Source: Romboutsia lituseburensis DSM 797
GTDB taxonomy: Bacteria; Bacillota; Clostridia; Peptostreptococcales; Peptostreptococcaceae
Length of the DNA: 64,000 nt
NCBI RefSeq assembly: GCF_900103615.1
Contig: NZ_FNGW01000005.1
Location: 305,320-369,319, forward strand
Direction: 5' to 3'
Made by a program: the position numbers and the translations under genes. Below the pieces are notes generated by a model. That model saw nothing but the letters and a program-made list of their open reading frames with translations. It ran no database searches and had not been told where the DNA came from. Of this stretch, positions 54,683-64,000 are shown in pieces. Numbering within the stretch: the first letter of the stretch is position 1; each line of letters opens with the position of its first letter.

Positions 54683-54810
54683 ATAATTCACTACCTTCCT
54701 ATAATTAAAAATCTACATATCATAATATGTCCCTATTCAATATATTTGCTACTCTAATTGTATATTATTTCCATGCAGTCATATATTTTTTAAAATTATT
54801 TATATCTTAA

Positions 54811-54863
54811 AAATAAGGTCTAGCTAAGAATAAACAATATAATTTGCAACTAGACCTTATTTT
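54811..54863 (-). terminator. Intrinsic terminator after galU
   Basis: Stem AAATAAGGTCTAG with complement around a long loop, followed by a T-rich stretch on the minus strand. Confidence 0.65.
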
Positions 54864-54906
54864 AGATGTTTTATTTATTTTTCTATGTCAAACTTTATAA
54901 AGTTAA

Positions 54907-55833
54907 TTATTCTTTATCTATTGCAACTTCTTTAACTATATCTATATTATTATCTTTTTCTGCATCATTTACTACTTTTTTCATGTAATTTATTAGATCG
55001 TCTCTTAGATTATCTCTTTTTAATGCAAAATCTATAGTTGCTTCTAAAAATCCAAATTTATCACCAACATCATATCTTCTTCCTTCAAAGTTATATGCAT
55101 ATATAGCTTCTTGATTTCCTAATGTTTTTAATGCATCTGTTAATTGGATTTCTCCACCTTTTCCTGGTTCTTGATTTTTTAATATATCGAATATAGCTGG
55201 TGTTATTATATATCTACCAAGTATAGCAACATTAGATGGTGCTTCTTCAACACTTGGCTTTTCAACCATATCCTTTACTTTGTATACTCTATCTTCTATA
55301 TGCTTAACATCTAATATTCCGTACTTATTAGTATCTTCTTTAGCTACTTCTTGTACCCCTAGTATAGTAGTTTTGTATTCATCATATGCACTTATTAATT
55401 GTTTTAAGCAAGGTGTTTCGCAATCTACTATATCATCACCTAATAAAACTGCGAAAGGTTCATTTCCTATGAAGCTTTTAGCACAATGAATAGCATGACC
55501 TAATCCCTTTGGTTCTTTTTGTCTGATATAATGTATATTAACCATGTTAGATATATCCCTTACCATTTCTAACATTTCTTGTTTCCCTTTTTGCTCTAAT
55601 TCTAATTCTAATTCTACAGATTTGTCAAAATGGTCCTCTATAGATTTTTTATTTCTTCCTGTTATTATTAATATTTCTTCTATCCCCGAATTTATAGCTT
55701 CTTCTATTATATATTGTAAAGTTGGTTTATCTACTATAGGAAGCATTTCTTTAGGCTGAGATTTAGTTGCTGGTAAAAACCTAGTTCCAAGTCCTGCAGC
55801 TGGTATTATTGCTTTTTTAACCGTCATCTTCAT
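54907..55833 (-). CDS. galU: UTP-glucose-1-phosphate uridylyltransferase
   Basis: A 308-residue enzyme: [71 protein letters not shown] and [16 protein letters not shown]. It makes UDP-glucose, the likely source for the starter sugar and the galE product. The start at 55833 follows GGAGG; an earlier TTG lies inside that box. Confidence 0.95.
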   Translation of the reverse strand: MKMTVKKAIIPAAGLGTRFLPATKSQPKEMLPIVDKPTLQYIIEEAINSGIEEILIITGRNKKSIEDHFDKSVELELELEQKGKQEMLEMVRDISNMVNIHYIRQKEPKGLGHAIHCAKSFIGNEPFAVLLGDDIVDCETPCLKQLISAYDEYKTTILGVQEVAKEDTNKYGILDVKHIEDRVYKVKDMVEKPSVEEAPSNVAILGRYIITPAIFDILKNQEPGKGGEIQLTDALKTLGNQEAIYAYNFEGRRYDVGDKFGFLEATIDFALKRDNLRDDLINYMKKVVNDAEKDNNIDIVKEVAIDKE

Positions 55834-56000
55834 ATTTTCCTCCAAAAATTTATATCGCTATCATTTTTAAATATAGCATAATTGTTTATATTCTTCAATT
55901 TTATATATATAATTGTAATTTTATATACAATTTTTGTAAACATTTTAAAAAACTTTTTATATTATAATTTTATATTATAATTAATATTTTCCAATTTGAC

Positions 56001-56030
56001 AAAAAAAAACACTAACCTTAAGGTAGTGTT
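56001..56030 (-). terminator. Intrinsic terminator of the RNase P RNA gene
   Basis: Stem AACACTACC/GGTTAGTGTT followed by nine T on the minus strand, 12 bases after the RNA 3' end. Confidence 0.9.
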
Positions 56031-56041
56031 CATGTCTAAAT

Positions 56042-56384
56042 AATAAGTAAGTCTATAAGCGGAGTTTTGTATTAGACAATCATCTTTCTAGGCCTATTGT
56101 CACCAATAGGCTCAAGCGACCTACCAACCGGAGGATGCGAGCAACATCCTTTTTATCCTATCTTGGTCTTGCTCCAGGTGGGGTTTACACGGCTCGACTA
56201 GTCACCTAATCGACGGTGAGCTCTTACCTCACCTTTTCATCCTTACCACAAAAGTGGCGGTTATTTTCTGTTGCACTTTCCTTAGGATCACTCCCACTAG
56301 GCGTTACCTAGCACCCTGCTCTATGGAGCTCCGACTTTCCTCACGTAGCTAAATTGCTACCCGCGATTGTCTGGCTTACTTATT
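56042..56384 (-). ncRNA. rnpB: RNase P RNA
   Basis: About 343 bases. The ends pair as P1 (AATAAGTAAG with CTTACTTATT). Inside are GAGGAAAGTCGGAGCTCC near the 5' end, AGGGTGCTAGGTAACGCCTA, GGAAAGTGCAACAGAAA, and CCGTGTAAACCCCACCTGGA before the 3' part, all conserved in bacterial RNase P RNA. It is the catalytic part of the enzyme that matures tRNA 5' ends. Confidence 0.97.
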
Positions 56385-56483
56385 ATTCAATTGACTTTTA
56401 TAATATTATCATGAATTTTCATTTATGTCAAAAGTAAATTTTTTGATATAATGTCTAATTTTATTTTTTTAATCTATTTGAAT

Positions 56484-59051
56484 TTAATAGTTATATATAT
56501 TTACTAATTCATTAAATGCATTTTCGTTAGCTCCTGCTCCTACTTGTGTTAATGCATTTGGTTTTTTAGTTTTCATAACACTTTTTTGTTTTTCATCTAG
56601 TTTTTTACCAACTAAAAGCACTGGAGACTTTTCTTTAGTAGCTAATACTCCTACTGATAATGCATCTATTAATTGGTCTTTTTGACTCATACCATCTTTA
56701 GCTACAAATACATTATTTAAGTTAGTGCCTGTATAGAAATATTCCACAACTTTAGCATTAGTTTGATTTCTATTATCTCCACCAATTCTAGTTGCATTTG
56801 GTAATTTAGATTCTACAGTATTTGATACACTTCCTGTTCCACCTATTATATATGCCTTTTTAATGCTATTTAACTTTGTATATATATTTATAACATTAAT
56901 ATCTTGGCTTGGTGGTACAAGTAATACTGGCATATTTTTATCTCCTGCTATTGCTGCAATAGACACTGCATCTGCAAGTCCTGTTTCTCCATTTACTACT
57001 GATATTTCCGATACATTCTCAAGTTTTTTAGCTATTTCTAGAGATGTTATATATCTATTATCTCCACTAATTCTTTGAGCATTCATTCCTAATTGATTTA
57101 AGCGACTCATAATATTTGTAGATATAGAGTTAAGTCCACCTATTACATATATATTTTTTGCTTTTAATCTAATTAATTCTTTTTCAGTGTCTTGATTTAG
57201 TTCTTTGCTACCTGTTAAAAGTATTGGAGCATCTTTAGCTGCTGCAAAAGGTGTTGCTGATAATGCATCTGGTATTGCACTAGAGTTTATAAGTACTACG
57301 TTGTCTGATTGACTCCATCCTTTTTGACTTATCTTGACAGCTGTTTCATATCTATTTTGTCCAGCTACTTTACTTATATTTTCTGTAGGCAATGTTTGTT
57401 TCTTTATCCCAACAGCTGTTAAAGCATTTAATACTGTTTGCTTGTCTTGTTCTGTTTTAGCTTTAGATAATAAAACTTCTCCTAAATGCTTAAAGTTAGA
57501 ATGTGAATATAACCCTTCTGTTAATGCATTATAGAAAAGTTGACCCATTTTATCTTTGCCCATACCCGTAACTTTAACACCATAATGAGTTCCACCTTCT
57601 GATATTAGGTATGCAAGTTTATTTATTATACTACTATTTTCATGCACATAATCATAATCACAATATTGTGAATGAGTGTGTGCTTTTGTACATACATTTA
57701 TCTTTTCTATATTATCAGTATCAGGGTTACTTAAATCTCTAAATGCTCCATTTTTAGAGAAGTTCTCTCCTATAGTCCAATTTGCATTTGATTTATTTTT
57801 AAATTCAAGAAGCGTTCCAAATATATCTCCATAAGCTTCATCTATTGCTCCTGCTTGAGATAGATATTCTAGACCTGCTGTATATGCTACTATTGCATGA
57901 GTATACTCATGACCTATTATATCTATTGATCCTGCTGCATCATAGTATTCTTCATCACCATTTCCTAATGCTAATAAATCAACTCCATTGTCATTTAAAT
58001 AAAAGGCATTCCCAGGCTCATACACATTTACTACTACTGATGGTTTTATACCTTTTGAATCTAACCCATCTCTATTAAATTGAGATTTATAAAAATCGTA
58101 AGCCTTTCCTACATAATAATGTCCATCTACGAATTTTCCATCAGGCTGAGTTAATGAAGTTTTAAAGTACTTTGTATTGTTTTGAATTAAATCTACAACA
58201 CTCCATTGGAAATAGTATTCATTTCTAGCATCTACAGTTTGTATTGGATAATTTCCTCTACTTAAATCTAAGAAATAATATCCATCATTTACTCCAGATT
58301 CCCCCTTTGCTTCTACTAGTGATATTTCCTTTTCATCACCAAATACACCTTTTGCTTTTACTTGGGTTGGTCTGATTACATTCTTTGTTTTTTCATATTT
58401 ATCTATTACGTTTCCATTTTGAGCATCTATAAATATTATCTGATTATGTACATCATTAGTTACCGAACTTAATTCTACTTTATAAGTTGGTATATATTGA
58501 TCTTCTTTATCTTTATATAAGTATAGCTTTACTTTTAGATCTTCTTTTCTATCATCCTTTGTTTTTAATTTAGATATAGCGATATCTTTTACCTTATCTT
58601 CATTTAAATTTACTTTATAATCGATAGTTTTAAGATTATCTTGGTTTTCAATATACCCAGATATAGATTTTATAATTCCATCATATGTTACACATGCAAC
58701 TACATCAGATCCATATATAGGCATATCATTTATATGCTGCTGTAATCTTATAATATATTGGCTATCTAATGTGTCATCTTCTTTTGTTATTAGTTTAAAT
58801 GTTGATAAATTTTGAAGCTGTGTCAGGTACTGAATTACTATTTGCTCAGGGCTTACCTTAGTAAATGATTTTTTATTACTTGATGTTTGATTTAATACAT
58901 CTGAGCTTACTACAAAAGGCTCTTGATTGTTTATATAGTCTTTTAATACACTATTGTATGTATCATTATTTGCATAAGATAAACTACTTATGTTCGTCAG
59001 TGATAAACATAATGCAATTGCAACTGATATGCTTCTTTTATTAATCTTCAT
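56484..59051 (-). CDS. Wall-anchored thermolysin-type (M4) metalloprotease with CWB2 repeats
   Basis: An 855-residue exported protease: signal peptide 1-27, FTP and PepSY propeptide regions (about 50-215), M4 catalytic domain (about 225-550), then three CWB2 repeats (about 560-855). The zinc site is H381-E-Y-T-H385 with E405 (GAIDEAYGD), and the catalytic His is H470 (VHENSSIINK). Thermolysins act outside the cell after autoprocessing of the propeptide. Here the CWB2 part would keep the enzyme on the surface, where it could cut host proteins or other surface proteins. All catalytic residues are present. Transcribed alone, just upstream of rnpB. Confidence 0.93.
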   Translation of the reverse strand: MKINKRSISVAIALCLSLTNISSLSYANNDTYNSVLKDYINNQEPFVVSSDVLNQTSSNKKSFTKVSPEQIVIQYLTQLQNLSTFKLITKEDDTLDSQYIIRLQQHINDMPIYGSDVVACVTYDGIIKSISGYIENQDNLKTIDYKVNLNEDKVKDIAISKLKTKDDRKEDLKVKLYLYKDKEDQYIPTYKVELSSVTNDVHNQIIFIDAQNGNVIDKYEKTKNVIRPTQVKAKGVFGDEKEISLVEAKGESGVNDGYYFLDLSRGNYPIQTVDARNEYYFQWSVVDLIQNNTKYFKTSLTQPDGKFVDGHYYVGKAYDFYKSQFNRDGLDSKGIKPSVVVNVYEPGNAFYLNDNGVDLLALGNGDEEYYDAAGSIDIIGHEYTHAIVAYTAGLEYLSQAGAIDEAYGDIFGTLLEFKNKSNANWTIGENFSKNGAFRDLSNPDTDNIEKINVCTKAHTHSQYCDYDYVHENSSIINKLAYLISEGGTHYGVKVTGMGKDKMGQLFYNALTEGLYSHSNFKHLGEVLLSKAKTEQDKQTVLNALTAVGIKKQTLPTENISKVAGQNRYETAVKISQKGWSQSDNVVLINSSAIPDALSATPFAAAKDAPILLTGSKELNQDTEKELIRLKAKNIYVIGGLNSISTNIMSRLNQLGMNAQRISGDNRYITSLEIAKKLENVSEISVVNGETGLADAVSIAAIAGDKNMPVLLVPPSQDINVINIYTKLNSIKKAYIIGGTGSVSNTVESKLPNATRIGGDNRNQTNAKVVEYFYTGTNLNNVFVAKDGMSQKDQLIDALSVGVLATKEKSPVLLVGKKLDEKQKSVMKTKKPNALTQVGAGANENAFNELVNIYNY

Positions 59052-59252
59052 ACGCTCCCCCTTATATTTTTAATTTTATATATATTAAATATTATCTCAA
59101 TTTAATAGCTTATATTTTAACATAACTTGGTAAGTTTTTAAACTTTCATATATATAATTATACGTTTATAAGACTAAAACTTTTAATAAAAATTTCGCTT
59201 TGCTTAAGCCACCGGTCTACAATTATAATGTAATAATAATTTCCTTATACGT

Positions 59253-59296
59253 AAAAATAGGGAAAATACCTATTATTTAGATATTTCCCCTATTTT
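59253..59296 (-). terminator. Intrinsic terminator after the glucosaminidase gene
   Basis: Stem AAATAGGGGAAATA with near-complement, followed by TTTTTACG on the minus strand. Confidence 0.7.
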
Positions 59297-59320
59297 ATAT
59301 CACCCATATTATCAAATTTA

Positions 59321-61921
59321 TTATTTATAAAGATTTTTTATCTCTTGAAATGCATTTTCATTTCCACCTGCTCCAACTTGTGTTAGTTCACTAGCTTTTT
59401 TAGATGATAACACTTCCCTTTGAGTTTTTTCTAATTGGCTACTAACTATCACTACTGGAGAATTTTCTTTGGCAGCTAAAACTCCAACTGCTAATGCATC
59501 TATTAATTGATCATTATTTTTCATTCCATTTTTAGTTACAAATATATTATTTAAATTTGTAACTGTATAGAATTTATCAATTATCATTGCATTAGTTTGA
59601 TTTCTATCAGCTCCACCTATTCTATTTGGATTAGGCAATTTATTTGCTACACTATTAGATACAGAATCTGTACTTCCTATTATATAAGATTTTTTAATAT
59701 TATTATTTTTTATATAATCATCAAATGTAGATATTCCGCTTGTAGGTGAAGAAAGTACTATTGGCATATTATTTTTAGCTGCTATTGGAGCTATACTTAT
59801 AGCATCTGGTAGTCCTTTTACTCCATTTACTACTGCTATTTCTGATACATTTCCTAGTTTTTTAGCTACTGCTAAAGATGTAGCATATCTATCATTTCCA
59901 CTTATTCTTTCTACATTTAATCCCATAGATTTTAATTTATTTACTATATCATTGCTTACATTACTAGTTCCACCTATTATGTAAACATTTTTAGCATTTA
60001 ACCTTTTTATTTCTTTTTCTGTATCACTATTTAAAGTTTGTTTTTGAGTTAGTAATACTGGTGCATTTTTAGAATTTGCAAAAGGTGTTGCACTCAGAGC
60101 ATCAACTATAGATCCTGAATTTACAAGAACTATATTGTCAGTGCCATTTTGCCATCCTCTTTGACTTACAGCAATTGCTGTTTTATATCTATCATCTCCA
60201 GCTAATGTAGTAGTTTTTATGCTATTGCTAACGTTGTTTACTAATCTTACACTCTCTTTATCTATATATCCTCTGAAGTTCCAGTCATGAGTTGCAGCTC
60301 TTAAAACTTTCGCTCTATCTGGTCCTACTTCATACTTACCATTAGATTCTCCTTTTATTAATACAACATCCCCTACTTGAGCTGTATTTTCTGCTTTACT
60401 TGAATCAAATTTTCTTTCATTTAGAATATTATGAACTAATTTACCATCAGATGTTTCTACTTTATCTTCTCTAGTATAAATACCTAATTGTTCATTGTTA
60501 TATTCTCTAAAACTTCCTTCACTTAAAGCTTTATCTATTCTATACATATGTGATGCTGCTTTTTCTCCCCAATATGGGTCTGATGCATAGTTTACATTTA
60601 CTCCTATGTTTTTATTACCTAAGTTACTTCCATTATATAGGCTCCATTTTACACTGTAGTAGTATCTTGACATATAGTCATCCATAAATGTTCTTATACA
60701 ATCATCTACACTTTTAAATTCAGTTGCTCCTGATTCGGCACCATCATTGGCTTTTATTCCAAATATATTGTTAGGCTTTACTAGTTTTGTACCAAATCCA
60801 CTTTCATTTATAGATATACTCAATGCCATCAATGCATTAACACCATACTCATTTTGATATTTTATAAATGATTCTCCTGTACCTCTTAGTACACTGCCTG
60901 ATGGAGCATTTTTGTCTATATATGAGTTTAATTCAGATGCTGTATATACTGTTTTAGTTCTACCTGGTAATGTATTATAGTAGTTATAATATGGGTCGTT
61001 TCTATTAACTGCATTATAATGATTTGAATTTTTTAAGTCCGATATTAACTTATTTATATCTTCATAAAAATACATTCCATCATAGCTATAATATTTTTTT
61101 GAAGCTTGCATAAAGCTAGGTGCATGCCCTATTATTATAGATTCATTTTTACCTTCAATTTCTACAGCAGTACTAACTTTATGTATCAGTTCATTGTTGC
61201 TATTAACCTGATAATAACTTAAATTTTTCGCATCATTAAGTGGAACCATTATTAAATTATCACCTTTAGAGTCTGATATAGGCATCCAACCATTAAACCC
61301 TGCAACTTCTATTTTTGCCATATTTTCTACTACATCTACTACAGGTGCATCATCTACTGCTCCTGGTGATATATATGTATGAGTCTTTTTGCCTTCTGGG
61401 TCTTTGTATAAATTTATAGTTGTATTTTGACTTACTACTTGACCATCTTTAGTTTTAACTATCTTTGCTATACCCTCTGTAGCATATACTACTAATCCTT
61501 TATTGCTTATTACTACAGGAATAGCATTTTTATATGCATATTTTGAATTATTAGCTATTTCCATAGCCTCGTCTAAAATATTAGAGCTATCTAAATATGT
61601 ATACTCTCCATTTCCTTTAGATAAAGCTATTTCATAGCTATCATTTGTTTTTAATTTAAATCTCTTTATATATGATAGACCCTGAGCATCTGATAATTCA
61701 TGACTAGTCATGTCAGGTTTGTCTAAATTTTTTGTTATAGGCATAGTGTATGTTTCATATTTTTCACCATCTATAGGTTGATTAACTTCATTATTTATAT
61801 AATCTTGATAAACATTATTTGTATTTTCTACTGGATTTGCATAAATTAAACTTGTTGACTGAAGTGTACTAGATGCAATTAAAACCCCTGCTAAAAAAGC
61901 ACTTGTATTTTTATTCTTCAT
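59321..61921 (-). CDS. Wall-anchored endo-beta-N-acetylglucosaminidase (GH73) with CWB2 repeats
   Basis: An 866-residue exported autolysin: signal peptide 1-28, a long N-terminal region to about 325 with SH3-like segments, a GH73 domain (about 325-470) with catalytic E373 (SISINESGFGTKL) and PNNIFGIKAN, an SH3-like part (about 485-560), and three CWB2 repeats (about 565-866; GDDRYKTAIAVS, GNDRYATSLAVA, GADRNQTNAMII). It should cut the glycan strands of peptidoglycan during growth or separation. The CWB2 part closely resembles that of the adjacent thermolysin gene, which suggests an internal duplication of anchors. Confidence 0.9.
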   Translation of the reverse strand: MKNKNTSAFLAGVLIASSTLQSTSLIYANPVENTNNVYQDYINNEVNQPIDGEKYETYTMPITKNLDKPDMTSHELSDAQGLSYIKRFKLKTNDSYEIALSKGNGEYTYLDSSNILDEAMEIANNSKYAYKNAIPVVISNKGLVVYATEGIAKIVKTKDGQVVSQNTTINLYKDPEGKKTHTYISPGAVDDAPVVDVVENMAKIEVAGFNGWMPISDSKGDNLIMVPLNDAKNLSYYQVNSNNELIHKVSTAVEIEGKNESIIIGHAPSFMQASKKYYSYDGMYFYEDINKLISDLKNSNHYNAVNRNDPYYNYYNTLPGRTKTVYTASELNSYIDKNAPSGSVLRGTGESFIKYQNEYGVNALMALSISINESGFGTKLVKPNNIFGIKANDGAESGATEFKSVDDCIRTFMDDYMSRYYYSVKWSLYNGSNLGNKNIGVNVNYASDPYWGEKAASHMYRIDKALSEGSFREYNNEQLGIYTREDKVETSDGKLVHNILNERKFDSSKAENTAQVGDVVLIKGESNGKYEVGPDRAKVLRAATHDWNFRGYIDKESVRLVNNVSNSIKTTTLAGDDRYKTAIAVSQRGWQNGTDNIVLVNSGSIVDALSATPFANSKNAPVLLTQKQTLNSDTEKEIKRLNAKNVYIIGGTSNVSNDIVNKLKSMGLNVERISGNDRYATSLAVAKKLGNVSEIAVVNGVKGLPDAISIAPIAAKNNMPIVLSSPTSGISTFDDYIKNNNIKKSYIIGSTDSVSNSVANKLPNPNRIGGADRNQTNAMIIDKFYTVTNLNNIFVTKNGMKNNDQLIDALAVGVLAAKENSPVVIVSSQLEKTQREVLSSKKASELTQVGAGGNENAFQEIKNLYK

Positions 61922-62103
61922 ATTTTTTCCCCCATTATTTTTACTTTACTAATATATAGTAGCATAAATTTAGTAGTTTATTAACTTATTTGCTAATCTT
62001 TTATATATTTCCAATTCTTTTGTTGAATTCATATTTAGGCTTATTATTATAATAATGAATTAGTTTATCATTTATTTGAAATAATATATTTTTTTATAAT
62101 TAA

Positions 62104-62212
62104 AAAGCTATTTTAAAATACATATCATTTAATAACCAGTTAAATACAGCATTATTTCTGTTTTAACAAGATTATTAAATAATATAGTTGTACTTTAAAA
62201 TAGCTTAATTTT
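62104..62212 (-). terminator. Long structured 3' end of the phospholipase C mRNA
   Basis: An outer helix (AAGCTATTTTAAAGTA against AAGCTATTTTAAAATA-type complement), a middle helix (ATTTAATAA/TTATTAAAT) and an inner helix (GTTAAAACAG/CTGTATTTAAC) nest over about 105 bases right after the stop. Minus-strand T's follow the outer stem, so it probably terminates and protects the transcript. Confidence 0.65.
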
Positions 62213-62215
62213 TTA

Positions 62216-63418
62216 TTACTTATCTAAGTAATAAGTTTCATTTCCTACTAGATTTTTATTAATTTCTTTTTCAAATATTACATTACTCTTAGCTATAACA
62301 TTTATACTTTCTGGCTTAAAGTCATCACCAACTCCAAGTTTAGCTTTTCTTATCCAACATCTATTTATATTATTTAAACTAATTTTTGATCCATCTTTTA
62401 CTTTTATTATATAATTATCTTCTTGACCTTGTTCAAAGTCGTTTCCTGGGTTATTTAATTCCCATTCATGTGTTTTACCATCTTTTGTTTCTATTCCAAA
62501 ATAAATATAATCGTCTGTTCCTGCATATTTTTCATTAGCAGTTTTTATAACTACATTAAACTCATCTAAACTATTCATATCTGAAGTATTTTGAACAGTT
62601 CCTGATACCTCATTTAAGAATCTATATAAAAGTTTAGCTGTGCATTCTTGAGAATTTTTCATTGCTTCTATTGCTGAATATTCCCAATCATCGTAACTAT
62701 GCTTCATAGTTGAATGGCTATAATATAAATCTTTTGCAACCTTTGCATATGCTGTAGAGTTTTTTGTCATCCAATCATTAATATCTGTATTTTTTAGTGC
62801 ATCTTCATATATACCTTGGTCTGTAGTATAGTTCATTGAATTTACAGCATAGTTTTCTTTTCTTTCTTCAACATAAGTTTCATATTTTACATGTCCAGGA
62901 GTATCAACAGCAGTTTGATTAGATGCATGATATGGATTATTTAAATCCCCTAAATAATGTAATCCTTGACCTAATAAGAATATAGCTTGTTGATGATTTC
63001 CTTTATCCCATTGATGCTTAGCTAAAGCTACAAATTTTCTAACTTGAGTTTCAGCAGTGTCGTATATAGCATAGCTAGCATACCAAGAATTATCTATTGT
63101 AAAGTTATTATTTGTATCAGGATCCCAGAAATGATCTTGATATAAATCATATGCATTAGGATTATAATCAGGATAAGTTGATCCTCGTTTTAAATCTTTT
63201 ACTAAGTTGTTCATAATATCTAAATTAGTTCCAATTTTTTCTTGATCAGATTTGTTTAAATCATTGTTTATCATTTTCAGTGCTTGTTCAGCAATTAATG
63301 CATGAGTACCTGTTCCATCAGCTTTTCCATCCCATGCATAAGATGTGTTTCCTAAAGAAATAAAAATAATTGCGCAAGTTGCCATGCTCGCTAGTTTTTG
63401 TATGGCTTTTTTATTCAT
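62216..63418 (-). CDS. Zinc-dependent phospholipase C (alpha-toxin family)
   Basis: A 400-residue exported enzyme: signal peptide 1-28, mature N-terminal Trp29, helical catalytic domain to about 275, and C-terminal C2-like (PLAT) domain. The zinc ligands align with those of C. perfringens alpha-toxin: W29, H39, D84, H96, H154, D158, H164, H176 and E180. It hydrolyses phosphatidylcholine and sphingomyelin. The C2 loop that carries Tyr331 and Phe334 in alpha-toxin reads KLGVGDDF (360-367), one residue shorter and without either aromatic, as expected for the weakly haemolytic sordellii/bifermentans enzymes. The start has GGGGG upstream. It is the only gene between the rRNA operon and the autolysin. 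Confidence 0.96.
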   Translation of the reverse strand: MNKKAIQKLASMATCAIIFISLGNTSYAWDGKADGTGTHALIAEQALKMINNDLNKSDQEKIGTNLDIMNNLVKDLKRGSTYPDYNPNAYDLYQDHFWDPDTNNNFTIDNSWYASYAIYDTAETQVRKFVALAKHQWDKGNHQQAIFLLGQGLHYLGDLNNPYHASNQTAVDTPGHVKYETYVEERKENYAVNSMNYTTDQGIYEDALKNTDINDWMTKNSTAYAKVAKDLYYSHSTMKHSYDDWEYSAIEAMKNSQECTAKLLYRFLNEVSGTVQNTSDMNSLDEFNVVIKTANEKYAGTDDYIYFGIETKDGKTHEWELNNPGNDFEQGQEDNYIIKVKDGSKISLNNINRCWIRKAKLGVGDDFKPESINVIAKSNVIFEKEINKNLVGNETYYLDK

Positions 63419-63458
63419 ATGTGTTCCCCCATTTAAATATTTAATAATATTATACTTT

Positions 63459-63470
63459 AGTAGTACTACT
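63459..63470. promoter_or_regulatory. Palindrome within the phospholipase C promoter region
   Basis: AGTAGTACTACT is self-complementary and sits directly upstream of the -10 candidate (ATTATA at 63448-63453 on the plus strand). It could be an operator; the -35 is poor. Confidence 0.35.
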
Positions 63471-63635
63471 TATTTTTACCTTATATTACACATAAAATCA
63501 ATATTTGTGGACTAAAAAGCTCTATTAATGCACTAAAATGTAATTATTTGAAATATTTTCAATTTTTTACGCCCCTCAATAGCTTTATCCATTGTCTTAA
63601 ATATCTCTTTTTTATATAAATTTACACATAAAAAT

Positions 63636-63662
63636 AAGCATACTATATAAAATAGTATGCTT
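63636..63662 (-). terminator. Terminator of the rRNA operon
   Basis: A 10-bp stem AAGCATACTA/TAGTATGCTT followed by TTATTTTTA on the minus strand, about 130 bases past the 23S gene. Confidence 0.8.
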
Positions 63663-63730
63663 ACAATATTTTCGATTTAATACCCTCAAAACTGTATATC
63701 ATTTAGAAAAATTCACTTCGTTCATTTCGC

Positions 63731-63770
63731 CAACGATATATCTTCGCTCTCGCTTCAGCTATATCCGTTG
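63731..63770 (-). other. Hairpin downstream of 23S rRNA
   Basis: CAACG-GATATAGCTGAAGC pairs with GCGAAGATATATC-GTTG around a GAGA loop on the minus strand. It may be part of 23S 3' processing. Confidence 0.5.
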
Positions 63771-63792
63771 CTCAAAGTTCATCATTTTATTA

Positions 63793-64000
<208 letters not shown>

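Larger units (their letters stand above)
63419..63792 (-). other. 374-base stretch between phospholipase C and 23S rRNA
   Basis: Next to phospholipase C it holds a TATAAT-like -10 (63448-63453) and a perfect 12-base palindrome AGTAGTACTACT (63459-63470). The rRNA operon terminator is at 63636-63662. A hairpin lies at 63731-63770, close to the 23S end. No 5S rRNA or tRNA sequence is present. Confidence 0.7.

Overview
The window is AT-rich DNA in which every gene I can support, including the rRNA and RNase P RNA, lies on the minus strand. It looks like a member of the Peptostreptococcaceae in the Clostridioides/Paraclostridium/Paeniclostridium group. The evidence is eight secreted proteins with triple CWB2 (Cwp-type) anchors, S-layer-like precursors, a clostridial zinc phospholipase C whose mature length (about 372 residues) fits the sordellii/bifermentans enzymes, and a c-di-GMP-I riboswitch resembling those of C. 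difficile. Paeniclostridium sordellii or a close relative is my best guess; I could not test it by search.

Layout from left to right (reverse of transcription). 1-5.8 kb: the start of a membrane acyltransferase, a secreted choline-binding-type repeat protein, a D,D-carboxypeptidase with wall-binding repeats, a TPR/GrpE-like pair, and a CWB2 protein with a cohesin-like domain. 5.8-11.8 kb: a giant M60 metalloprotease with a dockerin-like module, preceded by a c-di-GMP-I aptamer and an intrinsic terminator. 11.9-16 kb: an orphan AgrC-like histidine kinase, a CAP-domain protein and an alanine/sodium symporter. 16.2-20.1 kb: a four-gene operon (DedA, HAD-GtrA fusion, UbiA-type phosphoribosyltransferase, polytopic GT-C-like protein) that reads as a complete prenyl-phosphate-ribose cycle. 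20.2-24.1 kb: a divergent S-layer paralogue and a CWB2-PIG-L deacetylase fusion.

24.3-39.4 kb is one long surface-glycan operon: the dTDP-rhamnose genes (rfbA, C, B and, at the far end, D), a teichoic-acid-type ABC exporter, TarI/TarJ-like CDP-ribitol enzymes, two CDP-polyol phosphotransferases, several GT2 enzymes, a polyprenyl sugar-phosphate transferase, and a small Cys-rich membrane protein. It predicts a rhamnose- and ribitol-phosphate-containing wall polymer. 39.6-53.4 kb is the S-layer region: an O-antigen-ligase/TPR pair, the main S-layer-like gene, a large CWB2 adhesin, an LtaS-type transferase, a second S-layer-like gene and an L,D-transpeptidase. 53.6-56.4 kb holds galE, galU and rnpB. 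56.5-63.4 kb encodes exported enzymes: a wall-anchored thermolysin, a wall-anchored glucosaminidase and phospholipase C. The right edge is the 3' end of a 23S rRNA gene.

Together the window is a cell-envelope island. It makes a secondary wall polymer, builds the CWB2 surface layer that probably binds such a polymer, remodels peptidoglycan, and exports proteases and a phospholipase. The strongest candidates for something new are the riboswitch-controlled dockerin protease with an adjacent cohesin-like wall anchor, and the prenyl-phosphate-ribose operon with its own DedA protein.
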